In this document: one piece after another, positions 1 through 12,155 of the stretch
Layout of the letters: each line of letters opens with the position of its first letter
How positions within the stretch are numbered: the first letter of the stretch is position 1
Assembly: GCA_030248065.1 (NCBI GenBank)
Contig: JASAMV010001186.1
Location: 1 to 64,000, forward strand
Source of the DNA: Rhynchonema sp. JSB1_4
Lineage: Eukaryota > Nematoda > Chromadorea > Monhysterida > Xyalidae
DNA: 64,000 nt
Reading direction: 5' to 3'
Position numbers and translations under genes: made by a program
Notes under the pieces: generated by a model
Told to the model about the DNA's origin: nothing
Databases searched by the model: none
What the model saw: only the letters and a program-made list of their open reading frames with translations

Positions 1-1285
1 ATTTGAGTTCAAGATCGGAGACTTGCTGTTCCATGTCGGTTTCACCTCCACATGACATGGACTACAGTTGGGTTGAGGAAGAGACCCTTGATGATCAGGA
101 TCAGAATCAGAACAACGGAAAAATTTGGTGGCTTAGAATGATGAAAACTTCGAGGCTCACAATGACGAAAATTTGTTGGCTTGATTGCATCAATTTTGAA
201 ATAAACTTGGCAGGTGATAGGACTTGTTTGTGATGCATTAGTTCAAAGTTTGTTGTCGTTTGTTTTGAAATTCAGTAGAGCGCTTACTTTGTTTATAATA
301 CGTTTCTAATAACATTGTTTGGTGCTCTTCATTAACTATTTGATAAAACTGTGTCGAAATTTGCCGATTATTGTTTGATTGGTCGTATCAACTTTGCAGT
401 CAGGCTGTACTTTTGAACTGAACTACGACTTTGCTAACACCAAGGTTCGCCGACGCGGGTGAGTTTGTGTGGTGCACTGCAAATTGCTACCGTGTATGGA
501 TTTACAGATGTGTCACGAACGGATGCTGGACTTGGACATAAATGCACTGGTGAGGTTCGCTGAACGCGATGACAAATCTTACGAAGCGAAGTGGCGGGTT
601 CAGTTGCCACGTGGCCCCAGAAAACGTTTGGCTGCAAGGTGCATTCGCACTGACGGTGGCCTGGTACACCGTTAATCTGCGTGAGCGGGTCAAGACGGAC
701 AACCAAAAATATGCTGCGCAAACTCGTATTGTCTTTGTCGTTGATTTGATCCGAAAAGTGCAATGTGCCAAGAAATGTCCACAACAAGATGTGATACCAC
801 CCACGCATTACATACCTCAAACCAGAAAAACCTGACTCCTAATAAATGGCAGTCAAGTCGCATGTTCACTCAATCACAGCACATAACAGTCTGAAAAGTC
901 AATTAAACCAAAAAAGTGCGTGTGACTCAGCGAGCAATTCGGTGTGGGGTCTATGCAACGTCACGCACAAACACCGGACGGTTGTTGAGTACGCAACAAC
1001 TTACTTTTTTATGAAAATGCCTACACACAGTAAGTGCACTGAACACGTCCGCACGTTTGTATTACGTAATTAAAAGGTAATTATGCGTAGTTTGGCTGAG
1101 AAGGTTTCGGCGTTTGGTCACTGGCGCACGTGAAAGGTTTTTTACATTTCACTGCGCACTTGCAGCGACATCTGGGTCTTAAACTTTCATCCTCTCTGAA
1201 ACATGAGTGAATGCGTGAATTCAGGTTATGCCATACTTGCCTTGCTGCTGGGTATTGTCAGTGAGCATATTGCCACAGTTGAACT
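1..1285. other. No supported gene
   Basis: Several short open frames lie on both strands around 430-1070, but they overlap one another, have no splice-compatible neighbours and encode no motif I recognise. I see no RNA gene and no clear repeat here. It could hold upstream exons of the receptor gene that begins near 2.2 kb, but nothing in the sequence shows it. Confidence 0.4.
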
Positions 1286-1292
1286 TCCTTTG

Positions 1293-1535
1293 TATAGTAA
1301 ATTTCCAAATTAGCTGCCGCACAATGAAATACGCCCCATAGTTAATGTCACGTTCTAAACCCGAACGCTAACTACGCCCAGTTCTGAAACATTGCGCGCA
1401 GCTGCCTGGCTGGCTGGCAAGCTGCCTGTGGGTTGGCTGTCCGAATGTTTCACAAGTTGATTTTCGGGTTTAGAACGTGACATTAACTATGGGGCGTACT
1501 TTACTGTGCGGCAGCGAATTTAGAAATTTACTATA
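1293..1535. repeat. Foldback element (inverted repeat, ~72-bp arms)
   Basis: Left arm 1293-1364 and right arm 1463-1535 are near-perfect reverse complements separated by about 100 bp. The shared core includes the string gttaatgtcacgttctaaac and its complement. The layout is that of a small foldback or MITE-type element. I could not find a convincing target duplication, and I see no second copy in this window. Confidence 0.75.
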
Positions 1536-1549
1536 AAAAATGAATAGAC

Positions 1550-1945
1550 CGCGCGCAGACCTAAACAAGCCCACCCTCCCCCCCGCCTCTGGGGGGGGGG
1601 GGGGCCCGCTCCGGCGCGCGGCGCGGGGGGGGGGGGGGGGGGGAAAAAAAAAGGGAGGGGAGGAACCAGGCTGGCTTCTCTTTTTTTCTTCTTCTGAGCG
1701 AAAGAACAATTTTTTTCTCTGGCGGGGGGAAAAAGAAGGCCGCCGCGATATAAACAAAAGGAAAACACACGCGCGCGCCGCGCGCGCGGGGGGGGGGCGG
1801 GGGGGGCGGGGGGGAAAGGGACGGGGGCGGGAGGGGGAGGGACTGATTCCTAAAAAAACAAAAAAAAAAACACCGACCCCACCCACACCTCCCGAACCCA
1901 CCCCGCCCAGCGCCCCCCGGCCGAAGGGAGGGACAACAGCCCCGC
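1550..1945. other. Homopolymer-rich low-complexity block
   Basis: Long runs of G (10-20), A (7-12) and T alternate with CG-rich tracts, unlike anything around them. Open frames here encode only Gly/Arg/Pro/Lys runs and are not genes. The block lies just after an inverted repeat, a context where read quality often collapses, so a sequencing or assembly artefact is likely. Confidence 0.7.
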
Positions 1946-2206
1946 CGTAAACAACGGAATCAAAGTTTTTAATCAGTGTGATCCTTACCGCTCCCACGAT
2001 ATATTGATAGCTATGCCTCAAATACCGATGTGCCAAATTAGCCAAACCGATTGTTCGGCATGATTGATATGGTTTTAAAAAAATTTTGGAGCGGGACCTT
2101 GGCTGTATTCAATTTTTTTGCTGATTGTTGCTTATCGAAACTTGAATGATGGGCAATCAGATTGTGGGCGCCAACAGGCGCTCAACATCATACCCCCGTT
2201 TTTCAG

Positions 2207-3681
2207 GTGCGCCAAGTACACCAGTGCTCACGGTGGATTTTGCCATCTACGACGTCGACTACGCGGTCGTGGACCTGGTGACCGACACGCTGACGGATGC
2301 CGACAGCAGCAATGACTACATGATCGAAGTGCGAAGCGTCGGCAGCCAGAAATGGGGCTTCATCGATGTAAGTTGGTGTCCTTACATACACACATACATA
2401 GGTAGCAACTGCTAACATTCAGATTTTTGTTCAGTTCCTGCTTGGTAGCATTTCAGATCAAACCGGCGTACGAGTTTCCAATTGCATGGGCCAGACCGAA
2501 TCCGTGTTCGGAGTACGAGTTCCGCGCGTGGGCCGTCAACTACATTGCTGCGAGTAATGCGTCCGAAATAGTCGTTCTTGGAGGTACCATCAAATCATTC
2601 TTTGTACCAGTTCCTTCAGAAGAAATACAGAACTGCATTCCGTATAAAACTAAACTGGTTTTATATTTCTAGTTCCCATTCCGAATCGATTTCCTGCTAA
2701 GATGCCGTTGCAACTGGTCAATGTCACATACTATCGCAATCGGTCGCTTGAATTTTTTGGTCGTTTGTACAGCCACCACACAGTGATCGCGTTTATCAAT
2801 GTGACTTTGCCATTCGGTGAGTTCATCGTCTTCCAACAAGGCACCACCATTACTATTTAATCGCCGTACCCACGCATAACGCATGCTGTTTCAGGGTACA
2901 AGCCACATCGTTTGAAAGTGTCCATTTCGTCACTTCCTGATCCTTTAGCATGTCGAGGTGTTGGCAGACTGCGACCAAGTCGATTTGTCACGACCACCCA
3001 TCGGGTACAGGTTTCGATGTGGCGTGTTTATGACTTTTTGTCCATTATTTCGGTTGAGCCATACTACTTTCTTGGTATTTAGCTCGACTTCGGTTCAAGT
3101 GTTATTACACTGGCATTCCACCCTGACGACATGCGAAAAGGTTGTCCATATGCGCTCCTCGTTAGTTCACTTACGACGTTTTTTTTGGTTGGATGGTGTT
3201 GTCACGAACGAGAAATGTCTCACTCCAGAGCAATATTTTGCCTTTTTTAAGCTGGAGCAGGTGTCCGACACGGTGTGCAAAAAGAACAATAAATTCATGT
3301 CGTACACTCCACCGTTTGACCGCGCTGGATACACCATAACTCTTTGTGAGTTGATGTTTGTTTTAAAAAGTGCTGCAGATGAAAGATTATCTACAATCTT
3401 TTTTGTTTGGTTTTGCAGCCTGCGCATCGGTCTACTTTTCGTGGATGGACGAGAAATGTGGCGCCGAAGGTAATGTGGCTTCGAAGATACGAAGCACTGA
3501 TTACACTGTATCTGAGTTTGAAACTAAATACCAGCATGTAGACTGGGGTAATATTTTGGCCATTTGCCTTGCCATATCGTTCATTGTTTGTTTCGTGCTG
3601 TGTGCGATATTTGTTGTGTTGGTTTGGCTATCGGTACGGGAATTTCGACATCTCAAACATCTTGTGGACCAGAGTAGTTAA
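2207..3681 (+). CDS. Single-pass receptor without kinase domain (paralogue of adjacent RTK); 5' exons not found
   Basis: Exons inferred from GT-AG sites: 2207-2367, 2457-2583, 2673-2816, 2895-3010, 3083-3345 and 3419-3681. The first two form a fibronectin type III-like module (SEYEFRAWAVNY typical of strands F-G). Later exons add a Cys-containing ectodomain with several N-glycosylation sequons. A membrane helix (about 3550-3625, start ILAICLAISFIV) is followed by only about 17 cytoplasmic residues before the stop. No kinase domain follows before a polyadenylation signal at 3955. The last intron falls at the same place as one in the downstream RTK ectodomain, just before a Cys at the start of the next exon, so the two are probably tandem paralogues. 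The T8 run near 3178-3186 appears to break the frame, perhaps a one-base length error. Signal peptide and start codon were not located. It may act as a decoy or co-receptor; that is inference. Confidence 0.6.
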
Positions 3682-3954
3682 TGACTTTTGATAAACTACA
3701 AAGCCGCTGTACCTGCCGGAGTTTTCTAGTTTAAGCCTTCTAGCCCGGCAGTTCTGTTTGAGTGGACAACTTTTAGGTCCACTTAAAAGAAGTGGAAAAC
3801 TCCGATTCATTCTGACCACGGGTAATACGGTCATGGTGGTGGTGGTGATGGAGCGAAACAAGTTATGGGCAACTAACATCCACAGTATATTATTAGTCAT
3901 GGTGGTTCTCACTCAGTCTCATGCCGGTATTTAAAACAAATTGCTTCCTTTCTC

Positions 3955-3960
3955 AATAAA
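3955..3960 (+). terminator. Polyadenylation signal AATAAA
   Basis: A canonical AATAAA lies 274 bases after the stop codon of the kinase-less receptor, before the first candidate exon of the next gene. It supports a separate transcript ending here rather than read-through into the kinase gene. Confidence 0.5.
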
Positions 3961-4110
3961 GTACGTTCACGGGTAGCTTTTTTTAGCATATTTGGTTCAT
4001 ACGCACACCTACAAGCACATGCTTTTCATCTGCACATAAGCCTATTTGCATTACAATGCACCGATGCACGAAACAAACACGATAAAAAGCATGAAATCAA
4101 AGTTTTTTCA

Positions 4111-4695
4111 GATGAAACTCCACGCACACCGATTTGTCTGATCGATGGTTTTGACTATGAGGTCGTATACTACGATGAAGATCAAATCAGTTCTGATCGC
4201 CGTGATGTCACCTTGACCGATGAAGAAATGCCCGGAAAAGGTTTTTCGCGTTCGCATTTGAATCTAACATGTAGTGGCTCATTCTGGCATGATTCGACAT
4301 TCATGGCGTGCAAACAGAAACAGGCCCTCATGCAACATATACTGCATTGGGGTGGCTCATTTTGTCGGAGTCAGTTGGTGCACAAATAGATGGCTGCTGT
4401 TTCACAATTGCGTGTGATTGATGCGTAAGATATATTATGTTAAGTCAAAGTCAAACCCACCATCGAACAACCCCGAGTCCACTCTAAGCCGTGTGTTGAC
4501 ATGTACCCAGTGTAGTTCCTGGTCCGGAGGGGGAACAGGCGGTACCCCCCTTTTTTCGGAGGGGGAACAGACGTACCCACCTGGGGGACGGGGGGAAGGA
4601 CCCGGAAGGGGGGGATGATCCAAATTTGGAGAAAAGTCATTGTTGAGGTCAAAATTAAGCCGTGTGTTGCAAAAAAAAAAAAAAAAAAAAAAAAA

Positions 4696-4737
<42 letters not shown>

Positions 4738-7497
4738 AAAAAAAACACAAAAAGAACACCACCCCCCACATGTACCCTAAAAATATTGAAGGCAACGCGA
4801 CAGTTATCATGACATGGGACGGTATCATTGATAGCTCAAGCGAGGAGCACAGAGGCAATAATAGTGCGCAACTGCCAGCGTACTACGCAGTCAGATACGG
4901 ACCAGGGGAAATCGACACGAATAGCTTTGTGAGGCTTTTCTTTTATTTTCCGCTGGTGCCAATAATTTTAAAATGTTATTCACAAATTTGCTCGCATTTG
5001 TTCCAGACACCATTTGCCGCACGCATGCTCAATGTGACCGCAGTGCTGAGCATGTGTGCACCAGAGAAGCAACCAGCTGAATGTCGTTCACCGCCTGACC
5101 GTCGCATTGTGTTACCGAACATACCCTACGGGAACTATGCAGTTATGGTTAGGTTGAAAAAACCGTCGGGACTACTAACTTCTGTCCACTTTGTGAATCC
5201 GACGGGAACACCTTGTTTCATGTTATTCACAGGTTTGTGGAGTGTTTTCTACCGATAACGAAATGCCTCATTTCAACGAAACCATTGATAACAAAAAGTA
5301 TCAGACTTTGTTGGTAGCTGTTGAGAAACCGATAAAAGATAAAGGTAAGACCTCAAATATTGCATTTGTTTCTCAACTTGAAACAGCAAATTGTGACTGT
5401 TTCGATGCAGAATCAAACACCTACATCTGGCTGCTGGCAACGATCGCCCCGCTGCTGTCCTGCAGTGCCTGCGTGGTTTTGTTTGCGGCGGTCCTGATTC
5501 GAAGATTCAGATATAAAGCCAAAGTCGTTGCTTTCAAAATGACCCAAATCAAGGAAAATTATTATCAACAGTGGATTGCGTGAGTATATTTTTATATGTT
5601 CCTTGCTCAGTGTGACCGCTGTGCCAAAATTTGTTTAGATATGACCTGTGGGAGTGCGGACGCGAACAGCTACAAGTTTACAACGATGAAATGCTAGGTC
5701 GAGGAGCTTTCGGTGTCGTATACAAAGGTAAGGCGGTGTAACTTAACTATCCATACTTCTTTGGTTTAGAAAGCCAAGTTTATTCTCGTTCAGGCAAGCT
5801 ACTGACCTTGGCCAAAGCGCATCGCGACGCGAACACAACAGTTGCTTCCATAAAGAAACGTTTTGAGAACTGTTTTGTCGCCGTGAAACAGCTTCCAGGT
5901 GCGCGAAATCGGTGATAAAACACAATACAGGACTTTCCATTTAGATCGAAGATAAATCGAGATCACATCATATTGCCCAGCTTTCAGACTACGCCACGGA
6001 GCCAGATAAAGAAAAATTTCTGTCTGAAATCGCGCTGATGAAACGTCTCGCGCAAGATTTGGGCTTCCATGAGCATATTGTCAACCCGCTGGCATGCATC
6101 ACTAATTCGCTTCCGTATTGTTTGATAATGGAATACTGCACCGACGGCAATCTCCTGGATTTTTTGCGCGAACGGAGAGACTATATGCTTGAATTGCAGG
6201 AAAAAGGTGGGTGACCCTGCAAGTCCTATACAGTCCCCGCTACAACACACGATGCGACTTTTGACATCGACAAAGGGTAAATGTACGTAGAATTCCAGGC
6301 ATTGACTACACACGCAATGATTTGCCCGAGAATGTTGACTCTGATCGGGTCCTGACGGCCAGTGCGCTGCTGCAGTTCGCTGTCAACGTCAGCTACGCAA
6401 TGGTGCGTTTGTTTGTGAAACTTGCGTCGTGTGTGTTATTTTGTAGCACAATAATTCTCTTGTTTTTAGGAGCACATTGCTGCAAAGGGCTACGTGCACC
6501 GGGATCTAGCTGCCAGAAATGTGCTCATTGATCGAGGTACAGTTATTCGATTGGTAATTTGTGATTGTCCATTTATGTTATTGTCAGTTTGCGCTACACC
6601 AGGTCGCTACGCAAAAGTGGGCGACTTCGGGATGACGAAACGAGTGAACGATGCCGAACCGCAATATCTGGACCTGAAAAATCACAAAGTGCCCATAAAA
6701 TGGATGGCCATTGAATCATTGGAACGGGGAGAGTATTCAGTCAAAACCGATGTGTACGTCACTTGAGCTTCTTTTGCTCAACGAAATTCGGAAGGCGTAC
6801 CGCTCTGTATTTATGCTGCCGTCGACAGGTGGTCATTCGGTGTACTGCTGTTCGAGATCATGTCATTCGGTGGCTGTCCCTATCCAAACATCAATCCACA
6901 CGATGTGCTTACGTATCTGAAGGCTGGCTACAGAATGAGACCGCCCGAGCATTGCGATGCCGACATGTTAGTTGTCTTCAACGAAAAAGCAATGTTTTTT
7001 GCATAGTATTAAGTAATTTATAAATCTGATCGGCAAATAGGCAAAATTTCTCTGCAGCTACGATCTGATGCTATTGTGCTGGCACGATGAGCCACTAGAG
7101 CGGCCGACTTTCTCGGAATTGCGTGAGGGTTTGGCACTGAAATATGGGGAAATCACTGAATCATACAACTATGTTCCTGTGATTGATGCCAATGCCGATT
7201 ACTACAGGTAAAATGTGTTGGTTCATAACTTCTAGAAGTTGTTGTTAGATATGTACATGGCACTTAGATGTTGTAGTTTTTCGGAAATTGAGTGTGAACC
7301 TATCAATTTCCTTCAGCGCCACCTATCCCGCTGTCCCGTTAACAGCAGATAGTGGGACAATCAGCCGCACTAATTCTGCGATTACTTCTGGATCCGGCTC
7401 GATGTCTATTGGATCATCAATGATGCGCACGTTGTCATCAAGGTTGAGGAAACTGTTAGGCGTATTTCATCAAAACAATCCTTCCACAAGTTTATGA
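4111..7497 (+). CDS. Receptor tyrosine kinase, Ret/Tie-like activation segment
   Basis: Exons inferred from splice sites: a possible first piece 4111-4239; an ectodomain exon ending 4928 (upstream limit near 4754 unclear); 5007-5147, 5233-5344, 5411-5579, 5639-5726, 5794-5898, 5988-6206, 6299-6402, 6470-6536, 6603-6753, 6829-6966, 7057-7207 and 7317-7497. The ectodomain has fibronectin III-like strands (AYYAVRYGPGEI; PYGNYAVMVRL). The membrane helix is in 5411-5579 (LLATIAPLLSCSACVVLF). The kinase is complete: glycine loop GRGAFG, VAVK lysine, alpha-C Glu in EIALMKRL, HRDLAARN catalytic loop, DFG, then PIKWMAIESL, with Ile as in Ret and Tie where most RTKs have Pro. A Ser-rich tail ends at a TGA. 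Introns are 46-108 bp and all junctions from 5007 on keep frame. It should be a plasma-membrane signalling receptor. Ligand unknown; the N-terminus is unresolved because of the low-complexity block. Confidence 0.85.
4430..4760. other. G-rich and poly-A low-complexity block inside the RTK gene
   Basis: G/C-rich runs (4520-4615) are followed by about 70 bases of almost pure A (4671-4750), broken by single C residues. This sits where early ectodomain exons of the kinase gene should be. The predicted Lys or Phe runs are not credible protein. It may be a retroposed poly-A tail or an assembly error. Confidence 0.6.
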
Positions 7498-10134
7498 TCT
7501 TCTTATTCCCACGTTTCAGTCAAGTATCAGCAATTGTGAGGCACAAGAATGTGACCGTTCACAATCGACTGGCTATTGAGCACGAGTCCAGCGAAGTGCA
7601 GTGCTGACTGTCTGGTTCGTTTGTCATGAGTTGACACGACCCCCAAGCGCTCATACGTTTTCCTTGGTTGATATTCCGTCACTCAGCTGGCAACTTGTAG
7701 AGTATATTTTATTTAAATGAATTTTTATCTGTTGCGTGTATCATTTTTCAATGTCAATCTGCACTGTGTGCGCGACTTTATTTGCAATATAGACAACGTC
7801 GGCTTTATAACGTGCCAAAAATCTAGCACCACTGCACTGCAGTTCAAATACTTTAAGCTATTGAGCATATAGACTGTGCGTTGGCTAAGTATACCATACG
7901 GGTTTCATGTGTGTCTAGCGTGTGCTTCAAGTGATATGGATTTGACTTTGTGTTGTGTGTTTGTATCATGTTTCTCAGTGTAACTTTGCCGCAATTGCGT
8001 GCCACAAAACGGTACCCAAAATAAGGAACACAGTTTTGTGACCGTAATACGCCCATGTGAATTGAAAGCAAAAGAATATGGTTAATCGTCCATGATTGGT
8101 AGTGAAGTAGATTTATGGGTACTGTTTTGGAGCAGAGCTTTCGTGTCATGTAGTGTCTAAAAATGTAAGACCACAGAAGGACCTCTGGGAGACATGGGTG
8201 CATTAAAAAGAGTCGTAAGGAAAGCCCCGTGATTTGTTGGTATAATCAGCCGACAACCGGCGCCCGGAAACACTCCCGAGCTCAACATTTTTAATGCTCC
8301 CGCCAAAGATTATATTATGAATGTAAAGTATTCTTTATCATTGTCGTTTTAAGGTATGCTCCTTCCATTCTTTGTTTTTCTGTGCGCGTGCTGTGTGAGT
8401 TTCTCCTATCTGAGAAATGTCCCTGGAGCATTCTAAACACTACTCTGTGTTGATCTGAGCGAACAAGAAGTTGAGAAATAATGTCGCTCCCCAAACGAGC
8501 TAAACTGTTTTGCCTTGCTGCCATCAATTAATGTGTCAGTGCTGTTTTAATTCGAACCCTTTTATTTATTATTACTAATAATGTTATTATTAATAATAAT
8601 ATTATTATTATTTATTACCCTTTCGAACTTCATTGAACCAAATAGTATACTCTGTGATCTGTGTTTTTTCAGCTTTCAAAGTTCCGGCTTACAATGTCGT
8701 CATTATAAATAAGCAACATTCCTGCATGTGCTATGTTTTATTTTTCAAAAATGTCGTTGGTTGTGTGCCAATAAAAAGTTAGCGTGCTCGGCCGCGAATA
8801 CATACCTACTGTATACATACTGTACAATGTCTGTTTCAATTTATTAGTTTAGTGTTCATGGCAAGATAGCGCAACTCTTAAATGTTTGCAGTTGGATCTC
8901 CAAACAGAGTCTGTGCTTTCGGATGCATTGCGCGCTGTCAAATTCAGAGCTGAGGTTTTGATTTTTGCGATTTGCTTCGCGGCGAAACATCAGTCGTTTC
9001 GAAAACAAACTGTCCTTCAACTTGTTCGCACACTGTTCGCCAAAGCTCAAGCTGGATGTGGGCGCGTCAAAGTGAGCGACTCAAATATGGAACTCTACAT
9101 GATACCGCATGGAGCGCTGCATTTTTGTCGCCCACTCCAGTCTCACTCACATTTCTGTGGGAGATCTCTTTATGTGGCTGGCAGGCGCAGGTGTCAACGA
9201 AAACATTTCAGTTAAACATTGTGCAATGAATCGACCGCTTTTTTAATACACCAGTGAGACTTGAAACTATAGCTCGCGAAAAAGAGTGAGTCTTTTTAGT
9301 GGTATTCACTGATCGTTTACTGGCGGAGGTACGAAGCAGCAGCGAAAGCATAGCTGAAAAATGGTGCTAAACAGATAAGCATTTCGTATCAATCCGGGTG
9401 GTTTATGTCTCTGGGCGCGTTTTCGTTTCTGGGTCTGAGCGCGTTTGGTTGTTAGGTGCACTTTCACTGCATGTGCTTATGTATGTGCGGCAAAATTGTC
9501 TTCGGTACCCAAGTTATGTCCAACTCCTTTTGATAGCAGCACACCATTGCGATTCAGGAAATCAAGTGACTTTCCTGCGCACAAGTGTATCACGCAAGTG
9601 TTTACCGCACTTGTCTGCAACAAATTACAATGCAGTGAACCACCATAATTACGATCCGACTTTTACACGTGTCGGTTGGAATGTTCTGATGCTTTGGTTC
9701 CGAATCAACCAGACGTTTTGCAGTTTTTTCTTTCGGCTTTATCTAAAGTTTCTGATTAGAAGGCGTTCTGGTGTGCTTCAATTTGCGAATGCTTGAAATT
9801 GAATATCCGTGCGTTCATGCAAAAAAACCTACTAATCATCAATGCGCCTTTCCATGTTTCAGGATAATATAGCATCCCATCTGCGTTTTTACATTGCAGA
9901 AAGACGACATATAAAGGCAAACTACGCCAACACGAGCCCGATGAGGGAACCAAAAAGCAAAAAAAAAAAAAAAACAACACCCAAAAACCAAAACAGTATA
10001 CCTAAGTCCAGACTGCACGTTGAAGCTTAGAGAGCAATCATTGTTAATTGCGATCATCATTGTTAATCATCAGCAATGTTAATCGCGTTAACGTCAAGCA
10101 TATCCGCAATATTTGACGAACGGTCCGTGGAATA
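7498..10134. other. Intergenic; no supported gene
   Basis: This holds the 3' flank of the kinase gene, a TAA/TTA-rich microsatellite-like stretch (about 8568-8620), an AATAAA at about 8770 and a poly-A tract (9961-9974). Open frames of up to 132 codons occur but lack splice context, protein-like composition or recognisable motifs. Confidence 0.5.
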
Positions 10135-10896
10135 ATGGAGGTCGATGATTATTTCTATTCTCAACAACGACCAGGCTCCGGCGACCGTCTGTACTCGATC
10201 TACGAGGTGTGGACGCAGTTCATGACCAGTCTTCGCGCGGTCGAACAAATGGACGCGAGATTGTCGAGTATCGAGACGCAAATACAAATGCTAATCTTCC
10301 TGGATGTGGTGCTCGTACTGGCTGTGGCGGCGTTTGCGTTGTCAAGGTAAGCTAGCTATGGTTAGTAAATCCGCAGCTCGGTCATTGTTAATCTCTTGCT
10401 GACTGTATGTAGGATGCTGGCGCAACAAGCGACAAGAACTTGAAGCTTTTAACCTGTATGTTGCTAAATACGTGTGTGCCATTTTTGCCATATACAGTAT
10501 AACCTACATATAAGCGCTATTTTCGAGCCCGGTCAACTTGCGATCCATTGAGTGGCTGTCCTTGCGGAGCGCTACACAATGTAGTGTTCATTCATTTGTT
10601 GATTCATATACGTGATTTACACACTCAGATTGATCTCATACGTGTCTCGTCGCTGCCATCCGCATGGACACAATCCGCAACAACAACTTCAGCAGCAAGC
10701 CGGTGTATTCCATCAGCCCAATCGGGGTCGCTCCCAACAGCAGTTGGGCATCGCCGCAACTGGCTCGTCGCATCTGATGCTGAACGAACTGTCCAATCAG
10801 CTGATCACGAACTCGAAAATTCGCTCACCACCGCCCTTCAAACACGGACCCACGCGCGACGCGCCGATTTTTAAGACAACAAGTGTTATAAATTGA
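10135..10896 (+). CDS. Small single-pass membrane protein with alternative 3' exons
   Basis: Exon 1 (10135-10346) starts with ATG and encodes about 70 residues: an acidic/aromatic N-terminus, an amphipathic stretch and a strong membrane helix (IFLDVVLVLAVAAFAL). It ends at a GTAAGC donor in phase 2. Two acceptors fit. One at 10413 adds nine residues and stops at 10443. The other at 10629 keeps frame into a Gln/Pro-rich cytosolic tail that stops at 10896, giving about 159 residues. An AATAAA follows at 11035. Both joins are in frame, which suggests alternative splicing giving short-tailed and long-tailed forms. I do not recognise the family. The long tail has SPPP and poly-Gln segments that could bind partners (inference). 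Confidence 0.6.
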
Positions 10897-11034
10897 CAAC
10901 CTTTATTTTTGGTTTTCTTTGTGTTTATGTTTGTTGGAGCTACAGTATACGTGGGCGACAAAAGTGAGATGAGAAAAACAGAAAAATTCCGATGGAGTAC
11001 AGTTAACTCACTTTGTTGCACTCTTTTAATGTTG

Positions 11035-11040
11035 AATAAA
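11035..11040 (+). terminator. Polyadenylation signal AATAAA
   Basis: Canonical AATAAA about 140 bases after the stop codon of the small membrane protein gene, in the right orientation to end that transcript. Confidence 0.45.
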
Positions 11041-12155
11041 CCTTGTTTTGACATTTACTACCTGCACCTTTTCCAACCGCACCCCTGCAAAATAAATCCA
11101 ATCTATTTGTGAATTCCAACTTGTCAACAACTAAATGAAAATAAACGTTTTACAACACGAGTTCGGTTTTTTCAATTTGAAGCTTATGCTCTCGCTGCCT
11201 TTTCTTGATGATACAGTGCTTAGCATCTGTGAGGAACAGACATCTTTGAAGTCAAAATGCTGCTAAAATATTTTGTGAACACGCAAAGCGCCAGTTTCGC
11301 ACTCTGTTTTCACTTCCTGGCCATTACCTGATTATTGTGTGACGTCAACGTCTACGGTAGCTGTCTGACATGCACTTGTCGGCACCACAGCAATCAATGC
11401 AGGTCTGTAGTCAACTTAACCACGACCACGCGAAACTGATTTAACAGAACTGCTCAGTGCTCGTTTAGACGATCGGTATGGTTTTTGGCAAATGCAATAT
11501 GACAACATAGGCGGTTGAGCAACCTGGAGAGTTAACCGGTTGCTTGTGATTTAATTGCCAGAAATCTATTTTTGGCTATTCTCAAGCTGTTTAGCACGCT
11601 CCGGGTCGCCTCGTGCGTGTAATGACCAATGTGAAAAACTGTTCTTCCTGAAGCAAACAACATTTTAATGGTTAACTACATCACATGATTACTGCTCTAT
11701 AATACGCCAGCATGTTACCATACTCTGCTACCGCAAACACAACCAATTTTCTTGCTGTTGACTCTTCCTTCCGTGGTTTTTCATCTCATCGTTCACATTT
11801 TTGCAGGTGCAATGCACCATGTTCACCTGCACCTACATACAGTACGTATACTATAAGCGTTGGTGTGTTTCAAACTGTATTGCCTGATGCGTGCTGTACC
11901 TACCGGCCGGTGTTTTGGCGGACGAAACGTGTAAAATAAATGTTTTTCTGTGACAAATGGCGCCTATAACGTGCTGAAATAAATGCGGTGTTGTTTTTGC
12001 CAGGAAATTAACTTGTAGGCGCGTCACGCACGCACCTGCAGGCGGTGAGAAATTACCGACTGCCATATTCGTTTCCTCGCACGTCGATTGTTCAGGACAG
12101 GAATTCGCAGAGCAAAATTTGCAAAATTTTGCAGAAACAACAAAGTCGACAAATT
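11041..12155. other. Intergenic; no supported gene
   Basis: No ORF with credible splicing or motifs, no repeat and no RNA gene seen. The last part probably carries the promoter and 5' leader of the secreted-protein gene starting at 12156. Confidence 0.45.

Noticed and set aside
1470..2045. 191-codon minus-strand frame of Pro/Arg/Phe runs
   Set aside because: It spans homopolymer-rich low-complexity DNA and a foldback repeat; no protein-like segment.
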